Below are positions 1-7,739 of a stretch of 35,257 nucleotides of DNA, in pieces. The stretch comes from an uncultured Verrucomicrobiota bacterium (GTDB taxonomy: Bacteria; Verrucomicrobiota; Verrucomicrobiia; Opitutales; Opitutaceae). Position 1 is the first letter of the stretch. The number at the start of each line of letters is the position of its first letter. A program made the translations under genes and the position numbers. The stretch is from contig CAIRBK010000016.1 of NCBI GenBank assembly GCA_903876795.1, forward strand, positions 1 through 35,257, read 5' to 3'. The notes under the pieces were generated by a model, which had not been told where the DNA came from, searched no databases, and saw only the letters and a program-made list of their open reading frames with translations.

Positions 1-1
1 C

Positions 2-193
2 ACCATCCCCGCCCCGCGCATCCGCGAAATCGAAAGCGTGCTCACTGTCGTCGATGGCAAAGTCGCCCACGCCGCCGCCGAGTTTTCCCCGCTCGCCCCC
101 GCTCCGCTCACCCCGCTCGTCCCCGAGTGGTCGCCCGTAAACCACTTCGGCGCCTACGGGGCGCAAAAATGGCAGAGCGCCCTCGGCCGCTGA
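2..193 (+). CDS. Amidohydrolase (YtcJ/Amidohydro_3 type), C-terminal end only
   Basis: The window opens inside a reading frame whose last 63 residues include a segment reading ESVLTVVDGKVAHAAAEF, followed by a Trp/Pro-rich tail (PEWSPVNHFGAY). A closing beta-strand of the form LTVVxGKVVxxxxEF followed by such a tail is typical of YtcJ-like metal-dependent amidohydrolases, which hydrolyse C-N bonds. The catalytic metal-binding part lies upstream of the window. The gene runs in the same direction as the reductase and porin genes that follow, but 300 bases separate it from the next start, so co-transcription is uncertain. Family assignment rests on the tail alone. Confidence 0.6.
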   Translation, partial: TIPAPRIREIESVLTVVDGKVAHAAAEFSPLAPAPLTPLVPEWSPVNHFGAYGAQKWQSALGR

Positions 194-493
194 TGCGTCG
201 GCCTGAGACTGCTTCGCCGCCGCCTTCGCGACGGCCACGCAGGGTGGCATCCTCCTGGCGCCCACCGGTGCTTGTCGCGGCGCTTGGCGCGTTTCTCAAT
301 AGCTTCGGGCCGCCGCCCGCGCCGATCCCCTTTAAAGCGCCGTCTTCCCGCGAGCAGTTTTGAACACCCACCAAATTGTGGGGATTTACCCACGGTTTTT
401 GAAGCGTAGGGTCGAACTGTTCGGACTTGGTTTTCGGCTGGGCTACGGCTCTCCCCGTCTCCCAAGATGCGCCGGATCCGACGCTATTGCACC
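194..493. other. Non-coding spacer between amidohydrolase and aldo/keto reductase
   Basis: About 300 bases without a convincing gene. Both strands have open frames here because GC is high, but their translations are Arg/Gly/Ala-rich and match no family I know. The only structured element is an imperfect hairpin-rich stretch at 366-393 containing CCCAC/GTGGG arms, listed separately as a repeat. A promoter for the downstream genes would be expected in 394-490, but no clear -35/-10 pair is visible. Confidence 0.5.
366..387 (+). repeat. 22-bp hairpin-forming repeat, copy 1
   Basis: The stretch reads ACCCACCAAA, then TT, then GTGGGGATTT. It matches positions 8688-8709 at 20 of 22 bases, differing only in the two central bases. 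Within it CCCAC and GTGGG form a 5-bp inverted repeat around a 6-base loop. Here a further CCCAC follows at 389-393, so GTGGG could pair on either side. Its function is unknown: a shared regulator site, a small dispersed repeat or a hairpin in a transcript are all possible. Confidence 0.55.
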
Positions 494-1564
494 ATGAAAT
501 ACCTTTTATTGGGCCTCACCGGCCTCTACGTCTCGGAAATCGCGCTCGGCAGCATGACTTTCGGCGGCCAAGGCAATTGGAATGTCATCGGCTCGCTCGG
601 CGTTGACCACGCCGTCGAGCAACTCCGGATATTCGTTGATGCCGGCGGCAACCACCTCGACACCGCCGATATGTATTCCGAAGGGCAAACCGAGACGATC
701 CTCGGCCAAGCCATCCGGAAACTCGGCCTGTCGCCGCACGATCTCGTCCTCGCCACCAAGGTCCGCCACCGGGTCGAAGCGGGCGTCAACGCCGCCGGCT
801 TTTCCCGTGACTACATCCTACGTGCCGCCGAAGCCAGCCTGCGCCGGCTCGGCGTCGACCACCTCGACCTCTACTACCTGCACGACATCGACAAACTAAC
901 GCCGCTTGAGGAGTCCCTGCGGGCGATGGAGGACCTCCAGCGCTCCGGTAAAGTGCGCCACTTCGGCGTTTCCAACTTTCCCGCCTACAAGATCGCCCAA
1001 ACCCTCGGCATTGCAGACCGCCGCGATTGGGACCGGCCGGTGGCCGCCCAGATGTATTACTCGGCGGTCGGCCGCGATATTGAGCACGAGGTGATTCCGG
1101 TCCTGCAGGAGGAGCAGGTTGCGCTCGTCGCCTGGTCCCCTCTGGCCGGCGGGTTCCTGACTGGAAAGTATGCCCGTGACGCCCGCGCTACCGACGGCCG
1201 CCGCCGGGACTTTTCCTTCCCTCCCGTTCCCGATTTGGCGCAAGGCCATGACACCGTCGACGTCTTGCGCGCCATCGCCGCCGAGCGCGGCCTCGCGGTC
1301 TCGCAGATCGCCTTGGCCTGGACGCTCGCACGGCCCGTTTGCGCGAGTGTGATCGTAGGCGCGTCAAATCCGGCGCAATTGAGGGAGAACCTCGGTGCCG
1401 CCGGTGTCGCTCTCACGTCGGCGGAAGTCGACCGCATCGAAGCCGCCTATCCCCGCTCCGACCAGTATCCGCGCTGGCAGGTCGAGTTCCAAAACCGTGA
1501 CCGCCTGGCCGATGCCAAACAGATGCTCCGCCTCGTGGCCGACGACCGTGTTGCCGCCGGCTGA
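494..1564 (+). CDS. Aldo/keto reductase
   Basis: A 356-residue NAD(P)H-dependent aldo/keto reductase of the (beta/alpha)8 barrel superfamily, reducing aldehydes or ketones in the cytoplasm; the substrate cannot be read from sequence. The catalytic tetrad is visible: Asp56 and Tyr61 in LDTADMY, Lys89 in LATKV and His130 in YYLHD. The C-terminal cofactor loop (VIVGASNPAQLREN) is also present. I chose the ATG giving MKYLLLGLTGLYVSEIALGSM because this is the family's standard first strand; an upstream in-frame ATG at 467 would add nine unlikely residues. It is followed after 37 bases by a DJ-1/PfpI gene, suggesting a carbonyl-stress pair. Confidence 0.9.
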   Translation: MKYLLLGLTGLYVSEIALGSMTFGGQGNWNVIGSLGVDHAVEQLRIFVDAGGNHLDTADMYSEGQTETILGQAIRKLGLSPHDLVLATKVRHRVEAGVNAAGFSRDYILRAAEASLRRLGVDHLDLYYLHDIDKLTPLEESLRAMEDLQRSGKVRHFGVSNFPAYKIAQTLGIADRRDWDRPVAAQMYYSAVGRDIEHEVIPVLQEEQVALVAWSPLAGGFLTGKYARDARATDGRRRDFSFPPVPDLAQGHDTVDVLRAIAAERGLAVSQIALAWTLARPVCASVIVGASNPAQLRENLGAAGVALTSAEVDRIEAAYPRSDQYPRWQVEFQNRDRLADAKQMLRLVADDRVAAG

Positions 1565-1601
1565 TTACCCGCTCTTTTCCCGCCACCAGCCTCCTCCATC
1601 C

Positions 1602-2207
1602 ATGTACCCGCTCCGCCGATTTTGCCGGGCATTCGCCGCCCTGATCGCACTCGCCACCTTCGCGCCGGCCACTACCGCCGACCGTCCCCTCGCCGGCCAA
1701 CGCATCGCGCTGTTGCTCGCCGACGAGTTCAACGCCGTCGAAGCCTTCTATCCCTATCTCCGCCTCAAAGAGGCCGGCGCCGAGGTCATACTGATCGGCG
1801 CAGAGCGCGGACGCGCCTACAACGGCCGCGGCCGCTACCCGCTCACGTGTGAGTTGGCCGTGGCCGACGCCCGCGCCGACGACTTTTCCGCCGTCGTCAT
1901 TCCCGGTGGAGATGCCCCGAAACGGATGCGCGAAATTCCAGCGGTGATCGCCTTCGTGCGCGAAATGGCGGCCCGCGACCGGTGGATCGCCGCAGTCTGC
2001 CACGGTCCCCAACTCCTCGGCGCCGCCGATCTATTGCGCGGCCGAAAGATCACCTCGTGGCCGACACTCGACACGGAGCTGCGTTCCTACGGTGCACTGT
2101 GGGAAAATGCCGTCGTGGTCGTGGATGGAAAGCTGATTACCTCGCAGGACCCTTGGACCATTGACCGGTTCACCGCCGAGATCATCGCGCGGCTGGGGCA
2201 CCCGTGA
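1602..2207 (+). CDS. Secreted DJ-1/PfpI family protein
   Basis: A 201-residue member of the DJ-1/PfpI/ThiJ superfamily, whose members include glyoxalases, deglycase-like proteins, chaperones and proteases. The conserved nucleophile elbow is AAVCHGP, with Cys133 followed by His134, and the upstream strand ends in VVIPGG near residue 100, which carries no acidic residue I can assign with confidence. The first 26 residues (basic MYPLRR, hydrophobic AALIALATFAP, then ATTA) form a plausible Sec signal peptide. The protein is therefore probably periplasmic, which is less usual for this mostly cytosolic family. The start used is the ATG at 1602; the frame is open upstream but overlaps the reductase. 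It lies in tandem with the aldo/keto reductase. Confidence 0.85.
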   Translation: MYPLRRFCRAFAALIALATFAPATTADRPLAGQRIALLLADEFNAVEAFYPYLRLKEAGAEVILIGAERGRAYNGRGRYPLTCELAVADARADDFSAVVIPGGDAPKRMREIPAVIAFVREMAARDRWIAAVCHGPQLLGAADLLRGRKITSWPTLDTELRSYGALWENAVVVVDGKLITSQDPWTIDRFTAEIIARLGHP

Positions 2208-2383
2208 TTGCAGCCGCAGGAGACGCCCCCCTCCTTTTTTGATCGGGATCGTGAGTTCAGCCAGCGCGCCCGCGTCGTTCGGCCCTCCCCCAAACGGTGG
2301 ATACGCCGATCCACCTTAACGCCACACATAAACCCCGCCAAATAGACGACGACACCCGCGCGCCCGATTTGATAAGTTGACTT

Positions 2384-3772
2384 ATGCACGTTGCGTTTAG
2401 CTTCTTGTTGCTAGCCTCGGTTTCTGCCGCTGCCGCGCCCGCCGCGCGCGACCCACGCCCGCCCGCCACACCCTACCGCGTGGAGGAGAACTGGGCCTTC
2501 CTGCGCGATCCCGCACTCCGCACCGATCCGGTGGACGCGCTAAAATTCATCCCGCTCGACCCCGAAGGCACTGATTTTGTTACCCTCGGCGGCGAGGCCC
2601 GCCACGTCTGGAGATATTTTCACAACGAGGCATGGGGCGCGCAGCCCGACGACGCCAACGGCTACCACCTCATCCGCCTCATGCTCAACGCCGATGTCCG
2701 CCTCGGCGCGCATTGGCGCATCTACGGCGAACTCAAGAGCGGGCTGGTGGAGGGGAAAATCACCCCGATCCGGCCGGCCGACCGCGACGACCTCGACCTC
2801 CATCAAGCCTTCGTCGAGCGGCGCGATACCACCTCTTCTGTTCCGTGGCTCCTGCGCGTCGGTCGCCAGGAGTTCCACTACGGGAGCGGCCGCATTCTCA
2901 CGTTTCGCGAAGGCCCGAACGTCCGCCAATCCTTCGACGCCGCCCTTTTCCGGGTGCAACCCGGCGCCTGGAAAATCGACACCCTCTGCGCCCGCCCGGC
3001 CGAGACCACCCCGGGCATTTTCGACAACCAGACCGACGACCAACAGCTCATCTACGGATTTTATGCCGTCACCCCGTTGACGCTGCTGAAAGGCGCCAAC
3101 CTGGATCTCTACTACCTCGGCTATGATCGCGATAATGCCCGTTTCCTCGGCCAATCCGGTGACGAGCGCCGTCAGTCCCTCGGCGCGCGCTTCTGGGGCA
3201 GGCGCAACGCACTCGACTATAATTTTGAAGCTCTCTGGCAGTGGGGCGATTTCCGCACCGACGAGATCCGGGCTTGGACCGTGGCCTCCGACACCGGCTA
3301 CACGTTCGCGAGCGCTCCCACCAGCCCACGCCTCGGCCTGAAGGCAAACATCATCAGCGGCGACCGCGACCCGAGCGATGGTCGGCTCGGCACCTTCAAC
3401 GCCCTCTACCCGCGCGGCAACTACTTCGGCGAAATCGGCCTCCTCGGCCCCGCCAACCTCGTCAACCTCCACCCCGGCATCACCGGCAAGTTCAACCGCA
3501 GTTGGGGCTACGGCCTCGCCACCGCCTTCTTCTGGCGCGAAAGCAACAGGGACGGAATCTACAATTCCGGCGGCGCAGTTGTCCGCCCGCCCGGCTCAAG
3601 CACCGCCCGCTACATCGGCACCCAATCCGACTTGAGCATCAACTGGACTTACGACCGTCACTTCAGCGTCGAGGTCTTCTACGCCCACTTTCGACCCGGC
3701 GACTTCCTCCGCGAAACCGGCCGCCACGAGTCCGTGGACTTCCTCTCGCTTGTCACCCGTTACCGTTTCTGA
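2384..3772 (+). CDS. Alginate-export family outer-membrane porin
   Basis: A 462-residue outer-membrane beta-barrel protein of the Alginate_exp family (AlgE-like). It begins with a short signal peptide (MHVAFSFLLLASVSAAAAPA). It continues with alternating amphipathic strands, for example LGGEARHVWRYF and WRIYGELKSGLVEG, plus a DLHQAFVERR segment and VGRQEFHYGSGRI, which I associate with this family. It ends in LVTRYRF, the terminal aromatic signal for barrel insertion. Homologues are often not involved in alginate and probably act as channels for small anionic solutes. It is 16 bases from the DoxX gene, so the two are likely co-transcribed. Substrate unknown. Confidence 0.85.
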   Translation: MHVAFSFLLLASVSAAAAPAARDPRPPATPYRVEENWAFLRDPALRTDPVDALKFIPLDPEGTDFVTLGGEARHVWRYFHNEAWGAQPDDANGYHLIRLMLNADVRLGAHWRIYGELKSGLVEGKITPIRPADRDDLDLHQAFVERRDTTSSVPWLLRVGRQEFHYGSGRILTFREGPNVRQSFDAALFRVQPGAWKIDTLCARPAETTPGIFDNQTDDQQLIYGFYAVTPLTLLKGANLDLYYLGYDRDNARFLGQSGDERRQSLGARFWGRRNALDYNFEALWQWGDFRTDEIRAWTVASDTGYTFASAPTSPRLGLKANIISGDRDPSDGRLGTFNALYPRGNYFGEIGLLGPANLVNLHPGITGKFNRSWGYGLATAFFWRESNRDGIYNSGGAVVRPPGSSTARYIGTQSDLSINWTYDRHFSVEVFYAHFRPGDFLRETGRHESVDFLSLVTRYRF

Positions 3773-3788
3773 AGCGCCACTTTTTCCC

Positions 3789-4217
3789 ATGAACATACCA
3801 AACCAGATACAAGGCCCTGTCGCCCTCCTCGGGCGCTTCCTCCTCGCCATCGCCTGGCTTCCCAGCGGCCTTTCAAAAATCGGCAGCTTCGAGGGCACGC
3901 TCAAATTCGTGCAATCCGTCGGCATGCCCGCGCCGGGGTTCATGCTCGTCTGCGCGATCATCATCGAAGTCGTCGCGGGCGCGCTCCTGCTCGTCGGCTA
4001 TAAGACCCGCTGGGCCGCTCTGGCGCTCATCGCGTTTATGATCCTCGCGACCTACTTTTTCCACAACCCGTGGGCGGTGCCCAAGGAGCAATTCATGGAT
4101 CAGTTCATCCATTTCTCCAAAAACAACGCCATCACCGGCGCGCTCCTCCTGATCCTCGTCTCCGGCCCCGGCCCTTGGAGCCTCGACTCCCGCGCCAAAT
4201 CAAAGACTGCCGCTTAA
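3789..4217 (+). CDS. DoxX family membrane protein
   Basis: A 142-residue integral membrane protein with four predicted helices: around residues 10-30 (LLGRFLLAIAWLPSGLSKI), 50-70, 75-95 and 115-135. The glycine and proline pattern in the first helix and the DoxX-like KTRWAALALIAFMILATYFFHNPW segment (split here by prediction into helix and loop) place it in DoxX/DoxD. Such proteins are quinone- or thiol-linked membrane proteins and often accompany peroxide or sulfur redox genes. I chose the ATG at 3789 because the longer frame starts inside the porin gene. It lies between the porin and the first YcaC-like gene. Confidence 0.88.
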   Translation: MNIPNQIQGPVALLGRFLLAIAWLPSGLSKIGSFEGTLKFVQSVGMPAPGFMLVCAIIIEVVAGALLLVGYKTRWAALALIAFMILATYFFHNPWAVPKEQFMDQFIHFSKNNAITGALLLILVSGPGPWSLDSRAKSKTAA

Positions 4218-4278
4218 TCACCACCACCACCGCCCAATTTCGTCCGCACTGCTCATCAAGCAACTCCCACCAAACCAC

Positions 4279-5022
4279 ATGAACTCGTTCCCATCCCGTC
4301 TCCGCTCGGTTCTCTTCGCCGCCACCGTCGCCTGCCTTGCCAAACTGTCCGCGTATGCCGCGCCCGATTTCACCGCGCCGCTCACCCGCGACAACGCCGC
4401 CGTTCTCTTCATCGACAATCAGACCAACCTCATCGCGGCCTGCCAGTCCATGGAGACCCACCTGTTGATCAACAACACCGTCGGGCTCGCGAAAATTGCC
4501 AAACTCTACGACTTGCCCGTCGTGCTCACCACGACTGGCGGCGGCGGCTCCGGCCCCGCCGGCCCGCTCATCCCGGGCATCACCGAAACGTTCCCCGACG
4601 CCCCCATCATCGACCGGCAAGGTTTCTTCAACTCCATGTCCGACCCTGCCTTTCGCAGTGCGGTCGAGGCCACCAAACGCAAAAAACTCATCATCACCGG
4701 CATCACCACCGACTACTGCGTGATGCTGCCCGCACTCACCGCCCTGCGCGAAGGCTACACCGTCTATGTCGTCACCGATACCTGCGGCTCGTGGACTCCC
4801 GCCATCGAACAGGCCGCCTGGCAGCGCCTGAGCCAGGCCGGCGCCATCCTCACCAACATGCAGGCTCTCGTCGCCGAGCTCCAAAACAACCTCATGCTCG
4901 CCGACCCTGAGGCCGCCAAGGCCAAGCAGCGCGACATGATCGCCTTCTTCGGCACCTACGTCGGGCCCACCGCCCTCATGAACGCCACCTTCCTGCCCAA
5001 ACTCGCCGCCCCGAAGAAATAG
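4279..5022 (+). CDS. Exported isochorismatase-like (YcaC-type) hydrolase
   Basis: A 247-residue cysteine hydrolase of the isochorismatase superfamily, YcaC subgroup. Asp46 (LFIDNQ), Arg113 (IDRQGFF) and Cys147 (TTDYCVMLPAL) correspond to the catalytic triad, with Arg where classical isochorismatases have Lys, as in YcaC-like members. The ITGITTDYCV strand-turn and VVTDTCGS segment are also typical. Unlike most of the family it starts with a Sec-type signal peptide (residues 1-28, ending SAYAA) and so should act in the periplasm. Its substrate is unknown, as for YcaC itself. It ends just before a strong terminator and precedes a cytosolic paralogue. Confidence 0.87.
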   Translation: MNSFPSRLRSVLFAATVACLAKLSAYAAPDFTAPLTRDNAAVLFIDNQTNLIAACQSMETHLLINNTVGLAKIAKLYDLPVVLTTTGGGGSGPAGPLIPGITETFPDAPIIDRQGFFNSMSDPAFRSAVEATKRKKLIITGITTDYCVMLPALTALREGYTVYVVTDTCGSWTPAIEQAAWQRLSQAGAILTNMQALVAELQNNLMLADPEAAKAKQRDMIAFFGTYVGPTALMNATFLPKLAAPKK

Positions 5023-5036
5023 TTCTCCATCCAGCC

Positions 5037-5067
5037 GGGGGCTGATTCGTTTTCAGCCCCCTTTTTT
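5037..5067 (+). terminator. Rho-independent terminator after the exported hydrolase
   Basis: A perfect 8-bp stem, GGGGGCTG at 5037-5044 paired with CAGCCCCC at 5054-5061, closes a 9-base loop and is followed directly by six T. It ends the transcript running from the upstream genes, so the next YcaC-like gene needs its own promoter in 5068-5183 or read-through. Confidence 0.9.
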
Positions 5068-5183
5068 CGGAGATGCATCCACCGGCCGCACTCCGACGCA
5101 GACCGTTCCAAATTCCTGATAATCCGACCCAATTCCCCTGCGCTCGAACGACGTAAGGGGACCAACTTGAAAACTCTCCTCCC

Positions 5184-5861
5184 ATGACCACGAAATTCAC
5201 CGAACTCCTCACGCCCGCCAACTGCCAGATCGCCTTCATCGATCACCAGCCGCAGATGACCTTCGGCGTCGCCAACATCGACCGCCAATCGCTGATCAAC
5301 AACGTCGTCATCGCCGCCAAGGCCGCGAAGACCTTCAAGCTCCCCGTCACCCTCACCGCCGTCGAGACCGAGAGCTTCTCCGGCTACCTCTGGCCGCAAC
5401 TTCTCAACGTGTTTCCCGGCCACGAGGTCATCGAGCGCTCGTCCATGAATTCCTGGGACGACGCGAAATTCGTCGCCTCCGTCAAGGCCGCCAACCGCCC
5501 CAAGCTCGTCCTCGCCTCGCTCTGGACCGAGGTCTGCCTCTGCATGCCCGCCCTCGATGCCCTCGCCGCCGGCTACGAAGTTTACTTCATCACCGATGCT
5601 TCCGGCGGCACCAGCAAGGAAGCCCACGACATGACCGTGCAACGCCTCATCCAGGCAGGCGCCGCGCCCATCACCACGCTCCAGTTCCTCCTCGAGCTGC
5701 AACGCGACTGGGCCCGCAAAGAGACCTACAACGAAGTCACCGGCATGGTCAAAGAGCATTGCGGCGCCTACGGTGTCGGTATCGAGTATGCCGTGACGAT
5801 GGTCCACCACTACCCGCAATCCGCCCTCAAGCCCCACGTCGTCGTCGGCAAATCCCACTAA
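5184..5861 (+). CDS. Cytosolic isochorismatase-like (YcaC-type) hydrolase
   Basis: A 225-residue cysteine hydrolase of the isochorismatase superfamily without a signal peptide. The triad positions are Asp20 (AFIDHQ), Arg85 (VIERSSMNSWDD) and Cys118 (SLWTEVCLCMPAL), close to the numbering of YcaC. The middle and C-terminal parts (FITDASGGTSKEAHDMTVQRLIQAGA and LLELQRDWAR) also read like YcaC, an octameric enzyme of unknown substrate. It is a distant paralogue of the exported hydrolase upstream, from which a terminator separates it. The ABM-domain gene starts 12 bases after its stop, so those two probably share a transcript. Confidence 0.88.
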   Translation: MTTKFTELLTPANCQIAFIDHQPQMTFGVANIDRQSLINNVVIAAKAAKTFKLPVTLTAVETESFSGYLWPQLLNVFPGHEVIERSSMNSWDDAKFVASVKAANRPKLVLASLWTEVCLCMPALDALAAGYEVYFITDASGGTSKEAHDMTVQRLIQAGAAPITTLQFLLELQRDWARKETYNEVTGMVKEHCGAYGVGIEYAVTMVHHYPQSALKPHVVVGKSH

Positions 5862-5873
5862 ATCTTCGCCGCC

Positions 5874-6440
5874 ATGTCCTCGTCCAACGCGCCGCAGCCC
5901 GTCGTCGCTGTTGTCACCCGCCGCGTGCCGCTGTCCGAGGTTCCCGGCATGGAGCGCGACCTGCGCGCCTTTGTTGCCTTTCTCGCCGACCAACCCGGCT
6001 ACGAAGGCGTGCATATCCTCCGCCGCGCCGACGGTGTAAACGAAGAGTTTACGGTCCTCGGCCGCTTCGCCAACGAAGATGCCCGCACGGCGTTCAAAAA
6101 TCTGCCCGGCTACGGCGCGTGGGTCCGACGGCTCGACGCCCACGCGCTCGCGCCGGCCACGATCCACGAGCTCCACGGTCTCGAGGCGTGGTTCACGTTC
6201 CCCGGCGCGCCGTCCGTCAAGGCCCCGCCCGCCTGGAAGATGGCCGCCGTCACTTATCTCGGGGTCAATCTTGTCTCGACCGCGCTCCTTCCGCTCGCGC
6301 CCCGCCTGCTTGGCGCTACCCCATTTCCCTGGTCCAACTTCCTGCTGAACCTCCCGGCCGTCGCCCTCCTAACCTGGGTCGTCATGCCGCTCTTCACCCG
6401 AGCGTTTCGCCGATGGCTCTTCGCGCCCGCTCCGCGCTGA
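5874..6440 (+). CDS. ABM-domain protein with membrane anchor
   Basis: A 188-residue protein with an N-terminal antibiotic biosynthesis monooxygenase (ABM) type ferredoxin-like domain at about residues 8-105: VTRRVPLSEVPGMERDLRAF, then a strand around VHILRR, then a second half. Two hydrophobic helices follow, near 123-145 (VTYLGVNLVSTALLPLAP) and 155-178 (FLLNLPAVALLTWVVMPLF), ending in a basic tail. ABM domains include quinol monooxygenases and heme-degrading enzymes, but many members have no known activity. Fusion to a two-helix anchor is a recurring architecture that places the domain at the inner membrane. Start chosen at the first ATG after the upstream stop, 12 bases away. Confidence 0.82.
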   Translation: MSSSNAPQPVVAVVTRRVPLSEVPGMERDLRAFVAFLADQPGYEGVHILRRADGVNEEFTVLGRFANEDARTAFKNLPGYGAWVRRLDAHALAPATIHELHGLEAWFTFPGAPSVKAPPAWKMAAVTYLGVNLVSTALLPLAPRLLGATPFPWSNFLLNLPAVALLTWVVMPLFTRAFRRWLFAPAPR

Positions 6441-6474
6441 ACCCGATTTTTTTGAGTTAGCGTCGTCCCCTGCG

Positions 6475-6651
6475 AATTACTATGGCGTCAGCGCCGATCT
6501 CCTCACCTGGTTGAGCGCTTCCGCCGACGCGAATCCTCAATGGCAACTTGTGGACGGCACCACCACGCAGACCATCACCGCCCGCGACCAAACCGCGTTG
6601 TCCGTCTCCGCAACGAAACGCTTCCTTTGTTTCAAGATATCCCAGCCGTAG
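6475..6651 (+). pseudogene. Relic of a surface/secreted protein C-terminus
   Basis: A frame without a start codon reads NYYGVSADLLTWLSASAD, then NPQWQLVDGTTTQTITARD, then ends ATKRFLCFKISQP and a stop. Serial Trp/Thr-rich beta-strand segments of the kind SADLxTW...WQLVDGTTTQ...ATKRFLRxKxxQ are what I expect at the very end of large secreted proteins of Verrucomicrobiota. No upstream portion is present: the frame continues only into the end of the ABM-domain gene, in another frame. It looks like the remaining tail of a deleted or recombined gene. The identification is from pattern memory and is tentative. Confidence 0.45.
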
Positions 6652-6787
6652 TTCCGTCGAAACCTACGGTCTCAGTATAAAACCCTGGCGTCCTGTTCCT
6701 CGGTCAGGTTTTGTTTGTATCGATCTCGTAATCCCAGCCGGCTCCACGTCATTGTAACGGCGATACCGTGATACCAACGCCATTGGA

Positions 6788-7662
6788 TCACCTGTCCATC
6801 ACCTCCAGCAACGCCGCCACGAATTCCTCTGGCGCCTCCTCGTGCGGCCAGTGCCCTGCATAACCAAACGTCGTCATCGGTGCTTCGGGAAAAACCTCCC
6901 GCCAAAGCGTCAAAAACGAAGGGGGAAACGCTCCATCCTTCAGTCCCCACATAATCACTGGCGACATCCGCTTCAACTCCGCCCGCCGTGACCACAACTC
7001 GTCGTAAAAACCTCCCGATCCGAGCAACGCTTTTGCCAGCGCGAACAGCACGCGCTCACGCGATTCCGCGTCGGGAAACACCGCCAGATATTGCGCGTGG
7101 ATCGCCTTCGTCAGCTTCCGCCGATCCCCATAAGCCGATGGCATGATCAAGCGCACCGAGGCATTCAACCGTCGATAAAGCCAGCGCCCCAGCGGCCCTC
7201 CCGCCAAAGTCGCCTTCCTCCGCATCGCCGCGTCGTCCGCCATAGACCACAGCCAGGTGTTCACCAGCACCACGCGCTTCACCCGCTCCGGATTCGCGAG
7301 CGCCCAATCGAGCGCGATCGGCCCGCCAAATCATGCACCACCAGCGTCACCGCCTGGCCCACAGGCAAGACCGCCGCCATGCACTCCGCAAAACGACGCG
7401 CATGAGCCTCCGGCCGATAATCCGCCCCCGCCGGCCGGTCCGACAAACCAAAGCCCAGATGATCCGGCGCGACCACCCGGTGGGTCGGGCGCAAGGCCCG
7501 GATCACGTGTCTCCACTCAAAACTCCACGTCGGCGTGCCATGCACCAGCACCACGACCTCGCCCGCACCCTCATCGACGCAGCTCATTTCCCCGTCCGTC
7601 GTCGACACGCGACGCGGTGCAAAGGGATATTCGACCCGATCCAGCCAATTGGGAAAGTTCAT
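6788..7662 (-). pseudogene. Alpha/beta hydrolase (haloalkane-dehalogenase-like), single-base frameshift
   Basis: Two frames together make one alpha/beta hydrolase of about 291 residues. The first (7662 down to about 7325) gives MNFPNWLDRVEYPF, the oxyanion motif VLVHGTPTWSFEWRHVI, PDHLGFGLSD and the nucleophile region LVVHDL. The second, in another frame, gives PIALDWALANPERVKRVVLVN through to the catalytic-acid region WGLKDGAFP and His in GHWPHEE. A gap of one base near 7321-7329 separates them: the sequence encodes HDLAGRS where HDLGGPIALDW is expected, and one extra G restores it. The nucleophile is Asp, as in haloalkane dehalogenases and relatives. It may be a real pseudogene or a sequencing error in a G run. 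Confidence 0.85.
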
Positions 7663-7681
7663 TCCTGACCGTCAACTTTGA

Positions 7682-7697
7682 TTGACTACCTAGTCAA
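7682..7697. promoter_or_regulatory. MarR-type operator palindrome
   Basis: TTGACTACCTAGTCAA is a perfect inverted repeat, two 7-bp arms around CC. It lies between the divergent starts of the hydrolase (7662) and the MarR gene (7740), where an autoregulatory operator would sit. MarR proteins commonly bind TTGACTA/TAGTCAA-like palindromes of 16-20 bp. Binding has not been shown; it is inferred from placement and symmetry. Confidence 0.75.
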
Positions 7698-7739
7698 GCC
7701 GCATTGACGGACCGCCTTCGGGCGCATCACGCTTCGCCC

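Noticed and set aside
108-465. Several overlapping open frames on both strands upstream of the aldo/keto reductase
   Set aside because: Translations are Arg/Gly/Pro-rich without domain features, as high GC suppresses stop codons; none has a family-like start.
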